Both the position numbers and the translations under genes were made by a program. Below are positions 42,426 through 46,103 of a stretch of DNA of 46,103 nucleotides, piece by piece. Positions within the stretch are counted from its first letter, which is position 1. Each line of letters starts with the position of its first letter. The stretch spans positions 1 to 46,103 of the forward strand of contig CANQQL010000004.1 in the NCBI GenBank assembly GCA_947625975.1, in the 5' to 3' direction. Source of the stretch: an uncultured Bacilli bacterium (GTDB taxonomy: Bacteria; Bacillota_I; Bacilli_A; RFN20; CAG-826). The notes under the pieces were generated by a model. The model was not told the DNA's origin. It searched no databases and saw only the letters and a list, made by a program, of their open reading frames with translations.

Positions 42426-43877
42426 ATGAAAAAGAAATACATTGCATTAAATTTGTTATTATCGGCTGTTGCTTGTTTAACACCAATATCGATATATTAT
42501 TCGACAATACTAGGGATGCCTAATATTTATGAAAAAACTTATTATGCCGCTTTAGTGGACAAATTAGAATTATTAAAAAACACCAAGGGTAAAAAGTTAG
42601 TCTTAATTGGAGGAAGTAACGTTGCGTTTGGTTTTGATGGAAAGACTCTAAAAGAAGAATATTTCAAAGATTATGAGATTGTTAATTTTGGTTTATATGC
42701 AGCATTGGGAACAAAAATTATGATGGACTTGGCAAAGCCATATCTAAAAGATGGTGATATTGCCTTAATTGCACCAGAAATAAATGAGCAATCAATGTCT
42801 CTATACTTTTCTGGCACAGAAACATGGAAAGCTATTGAGACGGAGAAAAACATATATTGGTCGATACCGACGGATAACCGCGAGACATTAAGAGGATCAT
42901 TATTGGAATTTGCTAGAGAAAAAAAGAAATATAATGAACCAATTGTTCCAAAGGATGTTTATCAGAGATCATCATTTAATGAATTTGGTGACATTAAATA
43001 TGGAGAAGAACTAGAAGGCCAATGGGCATCAAAAAGGGACAAGAATATACTTGCACTTCATTATGATCCATCTATGACTGTTAATTATAAAATTTCTATG
43101 GATAATGATTTTGCAAATTATTTAAATGATTATTATAAAGATTTAAGGAAAATCGGTTGCACAGTCTACTATGGATTTTCACCAGTAAATGACTTATCAA
43201 TTACAAGCACAGAACCGGCGTTTACCTCATTATATTGGGATATTCGAAACAAGCTAAATATGAATATTATAGGAAGTCCGGAAGAGTATGTTTTAGACTC
43301 GCACTATTTTTATGATTCAAATTTTCATTTAAATGATGCAGGATCAATATTTCGAAGTTTGCTTTTTATTGAACATTATGCTCGAGATGTAAAAGGAGAA
43401 TATTTGACTTTAAAGGAAAAATATCCTGATAGGCCAGAATATGAAACAATAAATATCGATACTTCAATAAATTCAGAAACAGCAGATTGTTTTACCTATA
43501 CATTAAATGGCAATTATTTAGAAATATCAGGAGTAGCGGAAAAAGGACGAAATTTAAAGACTGTAATATTACCAGCAGTTGCTAATCATAGTTTAGTGAC
43601 CGGAATATCAAAAAATGCTTTCTCAAATTCTGAAATAGAAACACTAACTATACCGGCCACAATTAGTTATATAAAAGATGGAGCGTTTGGTGATTCTTTG
43701 ATTGAGGCCATATATATGGAATCAAGCGATCCCTCATCTACTAATGTTTCATATGATGGTAGTTTAGTTAATGGGGTTAAAGATGACTTTGCTATTTATG
43801 TTCCTAGTGATTCTTTTGGAGATTATTCTTCTAATTACTATTGGGGTGCGTATAGTCAATACTTAAGGAGGTATTAA
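42426..43877 (+). CDS. SGNH-like acyltransferase partner with LRR tail, 483 aa
   Basis: An N-terminal signal-anchor (about 5-28) is followed by an AlgJ/DltD-like SGNH domain: block I LVLIGGSNVAFGF with the candidate nucleophile S64, and block V DSNFHLNDAG with D297 and H301. From about 350 onward there are BspA-type leucine-rich repeats (NLKTVILPAV, ALSIETLTIPATISYIKDGAF-like units; here SEIETLTIPATISYIKDGAF). The protein would finish acyl transfer from the MBOAT enzyme to a glycan outside the membrane, with the LRR tail binding a partner or surface. GAGGTG precedes the ATG, 15 bases after the MBOAT stop. Confidence 0.75.
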   Translation: MKKKYIALNLLLSAVACLTPISIYYSTILGMPNIYEKTYYAALVDKLELLKNTKGKKLVLIGGSNVAFGFDGKTLKEEYFKDYEIVNFGLYAALGTKIMMDLAKPYLKDGDIALIAPEINEQSMSLYFSGTETWKAIETEKNIYWSIPTDNRETLRGSLLEFAREKKKYNEPIVPKDVYQRSSFNEFGDIKYGEELEGQWASKRDKNILALHYDPSMTVNYKISMDNDFANYLNDYYKDLRKIGCTVYYGFSPVNDLSITSTEPAFTSLYWDIRNKLNMNIIGSPEEYVLDSHYFYDSNFHLNDAGSIFRSLLFIEHYARDVKGEYLTLKEKYPDRPEYETINIDTSINSETADCFTYTLNGNYLEISGVAEKGRNLKTVILPAVANHSLVTGISKNAFSNSEIETLTIPATISYIKDGAFGDSLIEAIYMESSDPSSTNVSYDGSLVNGVKDDFAIYVPSDSFGDYSSNYYWGAYSQYLRRY

Positions 43878-43879
43878 AC

Positions 43880-45895
43880 ATGAAAAACAGAAAATTACTT
43901 ACGATATTTTTCTTATTATCTGCTTTTACGATATGTGGGTGCGCCAATGCTTTAGAACCAAAAAATGATTTTGTTTCCGTAACTTTACTTGAAGGTAATC
44001 ATTACCATGTATTAAATAATAACACTCAAAAAATTAAACGCGGAGAGGATGCAATATGGAAAGTGTCGGTTGATGAAAATTACGTTTTTGCATCTTCAAG
44101 CGATGGAACCTATGAGGATGAAGGAAATGTAGGAAAGTTTATAGTCAAAAATATTCAAATGCCGAAAACTGTATCTTTTGATACAAAAGGAATAGGTGAT
44201 TATACATTAGAAATTGTTAATGATTCTGCTTTAGGAAGTGTCAAGGTAATTCCGGATAATTTTAGTTTTAAAAAGGGAGAATCTATTACAATTTCAGTTA
44301 CACCTTATTATGGGCAAGAGTTTATGTGTTTTACTAAAACTTATCCATTCAGAGCATCTAATAGTTATTTGCCTTCTGGAAAACCCGTTTCATTTAAGTC
44401 AACGTATACTTTTAATATTGAAGATGATACGACTTTATATGTAAACTATTTTACACCAGGGTTATTAAGAATAAATTATGATGCAAATGGTGGAAAAACG
44501 ATAGATGAGGAATCTTCCTTGACTCTTGATTATACTATACCGGCTCAATTTACAAAGCCATCTACACTTCTAGGCACACATTATTTAAAAAGAAATGGCT
44601 ATACATTAACGACATTTAATACAAAACCGGATGGAAGTGGAACTTCTATAGGAATAGGATCAAGTGTTGACACGTCTTTTGCAATAGATAATGAGATAAA
44701 ATTATATGCGCAATGGTCAATGTGGAATAGTAAAAGTGATTTCGAATACACAATGAAAGATGATGGTTGCCATATAACTAAATACATTGGCAATGTCGAT
44801 TGTGAATGCCTAGTAATCCCCGATAAAATAGATGATGAAACTGTTACTTCAATTGAAAAAAAGGCAATTGAGAATGTAAACTCAAGAGTAATTGTCTTAA
44901 ATGAAAATCTTTTGCAATTAGATGAAGAGGCCGTATCTAATTGTGAAAGGTTAACAGATATTTATGTATTTACAAATTTGTCAAATGTAAAATCATCTTC
45001 TATTGCATCAAATTCATTAGAAAAACTCCATATTAATTCTACGTTATATGCTTATAATTCAACACAACGTGATCGGGATATTTCAGGTCAAATTCAATTG
45101 TTAGAAAAAATGGAAAAAAATAGAGTAGTATTTTTTGGACCATCAACGACACGTTATAATCATCCCTTAGAGAGTTTGATTGAGATGTGGCCAGAAAAAA
45201 ATTTTTTTCTAGCAGGATGTATACATGGAGCGAATCAAAGATTAGCATTTGATTTAATCGTTAGCATTTTAAATAATACTGACTATATATTGCCTACTAT
45301 GTATGAGGGGGTTGTCGCACCAAATTCCGGTAGTCAAGTTACTTTTGTTTTTTTAGAATTTAATTTTGATTTATTATTAAAAATAAATTATCAGTATTAT
45401 AAAGACTATATCTTAGATCAGTTTTGCCAATATGTTATTGATTTTAAAAAAAATCAAGGGGAGCAAATTTTCACAAATCAAGTATTTTCGGGATACAATA
45501 ATTACGGAATGTATAAATTTGGCTCGGACCAAGTAGAAGAAGGAAATGTAGATTTATCTTATAAACTTACTTTGAAAAATTACTTAGATAAAAAAAATTT
45601 TATTTATTATGAAGAAATAATAGACAAATTTTTATTTCCTAAAGATCATGTAAGAATCATATGGAGTACTTATAATAAAAATTCTGTAAAAGATGATGAT
45701 ATAATACAATTTGATCAATATGAAGAGTTTGTTTTAAACACAATACCATTTGAAGAATTAGAGCCATTAAAAGATAATATAATGGATGGTATTTTATTTA
45801 GAAAAAATGATAGTATGCACCTATCTCTAGAAGGAGGTGAAATTAGGGTAAATAGATGGAAAAATATTTTTCAAAAAATACGTATTTTTGATTAA
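43880..45895 (+). CDS. Lipoprotein with InlB-type repeat, LRR-like region and SGNH-like domain, 671 aa
   Basis: A signal peptide ends in ICGC, with the lipid-carrying Cys probably C21. An N-terminal beta region is followed by an InlB/Flg_new repeat (about 197-282: NYDANGGKTIDEES, TTFNTKPDGSGTSI, IKLYAQWS). A BspA-like LRR stretch (about 285-400) precedes a C-terminal domain with SGNH features: VVFFGPSTTRY with S422, and DSMHLSLEGG with D644 and H647 in the classic DxxH form. Thus a second, lipid-anchored acyl-transfer or esterase candidate belongs to the same operon. AAGGAGG precedes the ATG, and the gene starts two bases after the previous stop. Confidence 0.7.
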   Translation: MKNRKLLTIFFLLSAFTICGCANALEPKNDFVSVTLLEGNHYHVLNNNTQKIKRGEDAIWKVSVDENYVFASSSDGTYEDEGNVGKFIVKNIQMPKTVSFDTKGIGDYTLEIVNDSALGSVKVIPDNFSFKKGESITISVTPYYGQEFMCFTKTYPFRASNSYLPSGKPVSFKSTYTFNIEDDTTLYVNYFTPGLLRINYDANGGKTIDEESSLTLDYTIPAQFTKPSTLLGTHYLKRNGYTLTTFNTKPDGSGTSIGIGSSVDTSFAIDNEIKLYAQWSMWNSKSDFEYTMKDDGCHITKYIGNVDCECLVIPDKIDDETVTSIEKKAIENVNSRVIVLNENLLQLDEEAVSNCERLTDIYVFTNLSNVKSSSIASNSLEKLHINSTLYAYNSTQRDRDISGQIQLLEKMEKNRVVFFGPSTTRYNHPLESLIEMWPEKNFFLAGCIHGANQRLAFDLIVSILNNTDYILPTMYEGVVAPNSGSQVTFVFLEFNFDLLLKINYQYYKDYILDQFCQYVIDFKKNQGEQIFTNQVFSGYNNYGMYKFGSDQVEEGNVDLSYKLTLKNYLDKKNFIYYEEIIDKFLFPKDHVRIIWSTYNKNSVKDDDIIQFDQYEEFVLNTIPFEELEPLKDNIMDGILFRKNDSMHLSLEGGEIRVNRWKNIFQKIRIFD

Positions 45896-45991
45896 ATGTA
45901 TTTTTCTTATTAATAAAATAATTTAAATAGCATACTAAATGGCATTAATAATGCCGTAATAGAAGGAAGTTTGCAGAATGATTTTGTAATA

Positions 45992-46034
45992 GTAAATGCT
46001 ACTTTACTACTTGATTGTGGCATTTACTTTTTTT
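45992..46034 (+). terminator. Terminator of the O-acylation operon
   Basis: GTAAATGC (45992-45999) pairs perfectly with GCATTTAC (46020-46027), followed by seven T. The loop is about 20 nt. Confidence 0.8.
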
Positions 46035-46092
46035 ATTAACTAGGAAATTGTATTTTAATGAGAAAAGTAAAAAAAGGACTCAAAGAAGAGTT
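46028..46092 (+). repeat. Post-terminator dispersed repeat, copy B
   Basis: About 80% identical to copy A at 32954-33019, beginning in the T-tract of the terminator. It includes AAATTGTATTTTAA, AAAAAAAGGA and GAGTT. A 14-codon frame (46059-46103) starting ATGAGAAAAGTA is open but not shared as an intact frame by copy A. The window ends here. Confidence 0.6.
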
Positions 46093-46103
46093 GCAAATAT
46101 AAA

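Noticed and set aside
46059..46103. 14-codon ORF starting ATGAGAAAAGTA at the window end
   Set aside because: No ribosome-binding site, and the related copy A lacks the start codon. It is treated as part of the dispersed repeat.

Overview
The window is AT-rich bacterial DNA (by eye about 30% G+C) using the standard bacterial code: TGA is a stop (for example at the end of cas2) and tryptophan is TGG. The gene families point to an uncultured, probably gut-associated, low-G+C Firmicute of the Bacilli/Erysipelotrichia-RF39 type. They include a type II-A CRISPR-Cas system, PiT + DUF47, an ECF S component, LicD, BspA-type surface proteins, Gram-positive lipoproteins with Ser-rich linkers and heterodimeric ABC exporters. 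That placement is inferred from gene content only.

Layout. 1-4.7 kb: tRNA-Arg behind three hairpins, a membrane protein, a free-standing ~95-nt RNA gene with its own promoter and terminator, a TetR regulator directly followed by an rRNA m5C methyltransferase, then a yybP-ykoY-type (manganese) riboswitch in front of a cation antiporter and an ECF S component, and tRNA-Gly. 5.2-8.4 kb: a decaying surface-glycan locus (flippase intact, licD cut by one in-frame stop, cytidylyltransferase a fossil). 8.5-13.7 kb: a MacB-like ABC pair and a phosphate transporter with its DUF47 partner.

13.7-22.2 kb is a complete type II-A CRISPR-Cas locus: tracrRNA, cas9, cas1, cas2, csn2, a leader ending in ATTTGAG, and an array of 34 full repeats plus one truncated repeat, holding 34 spacers. 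One spacer is present twice and two others differ at only four positions. 22.6-28.8 kb: a membrane protein, glyA, and a MarR-controlled heterodimeric ABC exporter with a visible palindromic operator.

28.8-32.7 kb is an accessory island: a broken AAA ATPase gene, a G+C-richer foreign segment, and an unusual 371-aa protein joining a guanylate-kinase-like P-loop domain to a TIR/deoxyribosyltransferase-like domain (a defence candidate), next to a membrane-tethered XRE regulator. 33.4-40.4 kb holds cell-envelope genes: a 988-aa anchored protein built of four tandem modules with its partner, a second membrane-tethered XRE regulator, an OB-fold lipoprotein, an FNT-type channel and tRNA-Ala.

40.8-46 kb is a three-gene surface O-acylation operon (MBOAT acyltransferase plus two different SGNH-like partners carrying LRR or InlB-type modules). 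Its promoter has a run of nine G between TTGACA and TATAAT, the hallmark of a phase-variable promoter. This and the GMPK/TIR-like protein are the most interesting points in the window.
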